Source: JBQTIU01 sp052387815
GTDB taxonomy: Bacteria; Pseudomonadota; Alphaproteobacteria; CACIAM-22H2
DNA: 31,193 bases
Reading direction: 5' to 3'
Assembly: GCA_052387815.1 (NCBI GenBank)
Contig: JBQTIU010000100.1
Location: 1 to 31,193, forward strand
Both the position numbers and the translations under genes were made by a program. This document shows, one piece after another, positions 30,760 through 31,193 of this stretch. The notes beneath the pieces are model-generated. The model was not told where the DNA came from and made no database searches. It worked only from the letters and a program-made list of their open reading frames with translations. The number at the start of each line of letters is the position of its first letter. The stretch's first letter is position 1.

Positions 30760-31193
30760 ATGTCTCCCACGCCAAGCCGGCGCGGCCGGGGTCGTTCCCC
30801 CGGCGGCAATCCGAACCCGGTCGATATCCACGTCGGCAGCCGGGTGCGGCAGCGCCGCACCCTGTTGGGCATGAGCCAAAGCATGCTCGGCAAGGCGTTG
30901 GGCCTCACCTTCCAGCAGGTGCAGAAATACGAGCGCGGCACCAACCGCGTCGGCGCCTCGCGGCTCTATGATCTGACGCGCGTGCTCGATGTGCCGGTGA
31001 CGTATTTCTTCGCGGACATGGCGCCCGAGACGCCGGACCATGCGCGCCCGCGCGCGATCGGCCTGAACGAAGCGGCGGGCGCGGCCTACCAGGCCGATCC
31101 GATGGCGCGGCGCGAGACGCTCGAGCTGGTGCGCAACTACTACCGGATCGCCGACCCGAACGTGCGCAAGCGGCTGTTCGAAATGGCCAAAAC
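30760..31193 (+). CDS. XRE-family helix-turn-helix regulator (3' end outside window)
   Basis: The visible 144 residues have an Arg/Gly/Pro-rich N-terminus, then an HTH_3 domain (about 24-80): VGSRVRQRRTLLGMSQSMLG, LGLTFQQVQKYERGTNRVGASRLYDL. VLDVPVTYFFADM follows. This form is a widespread alphaproteobacterial regulator found between lnt and metK, often tied to stress or cell-cycle regulation; its targets are unknown. GGAG lies four bases before the ATG at 30760. An in-frame ATG at 30721 would add 13 residues. No stop codon occurs before the window ends, so the gene is cut by the edge and not necessarily broken. Confidence 0.92.
   Translation, partial: MSPTPSRRGRGRSPGGNPNPVDIHVGSRVRQRRTLLGMSQSMLGKALGLTFQQVQKYERGTNRVGASRLYDLTRVLDVPVTYFFADMAPETPDHARPRAIGLNEAAGAAYQADPMARRETLELVRNYYRIADPNVRKRLFEMAK

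Overview
The window is a GC-rich alphaproteobacterial chromosome segment. Gene content and order resemble the Rhodospirillales side of the class, but sequence reading alone does not fix the genus. The evidence is the hemE/DUF299 divergence known from Caulobacter and Rickettsia replication origins, the secB, TimA (Tim44-like), mltA and smr neighbourhood, a MucR/Ros zinc-finger regulator, ornithine-lipid genes, and the miaB-phoH-ybeY-corC-lnt-XRE cluster.

Region 1 (1-4411, minus strand) holds rho and the haem genes hemJ, hemH and hemE. The haem genes overlap one another and are read away from 4.4 kb. Region 2 (4412-4847) is a 436-bp gap between divergent hemE and the PPDK regulatory protein gene. 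It has an AT-rich block beside hemE and two near-consensus DnaA boxes beside the other gene. I predict it is the chromosomal replication origin. Region 3 (4848-8499, plus strand) is ppsR-maf-aroE-coaE-dnaQ, read away from the origin, followed by convergent secB and a histidine phosphatase gene.

Region 4 (9947-15315, plus) is timA-mltA, then a lactate-utilisation operon lutABC, then smr. The lut genes sit between mltA and smr, which I would expect to be neighbours in this class. Region 5 (15337-16440, minus) is a nitrilase-superfamily amidase gene and a 297-bp wreck of a class III cyclase/TPR gene. Region 6 (16638-20140) is a TauE-type permease, a TIGR02186-type periplasmic membrane-anchored protein and a universal stress protein, facing a complete class III adenylate cyclase. 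Region 7 (20323-22586) is a glucosaminidase-domain protein, then tsaB-rimI. Region 8 (22774-23199) is a mucR homologue with an unusually AT-rich promoter. Region 9 (23462-30639) is a compact run olsB-olsA-miaB-phoH-ybeY-corC-lnt in which most stop and start codons overlap. An XRE regulator runs off the right edge.

Three copies of a composite palindromic intergenic repeat lie at 1-67, 9767-9829 and 21324-21378. No tRNA, rRNA, CRISPR array or intact insertion sequence was seen. Most of the window is conserved core genome. The best candidates for a second look are the predicted origin, the gutted cyclase gene, a pair of 20-bp palindromes 30 bp apart upstream of olsB, and a 20-bp tandem duplication that copies the olsB stop/olsA start junction. 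I did not find a convincing new multi-gene system.
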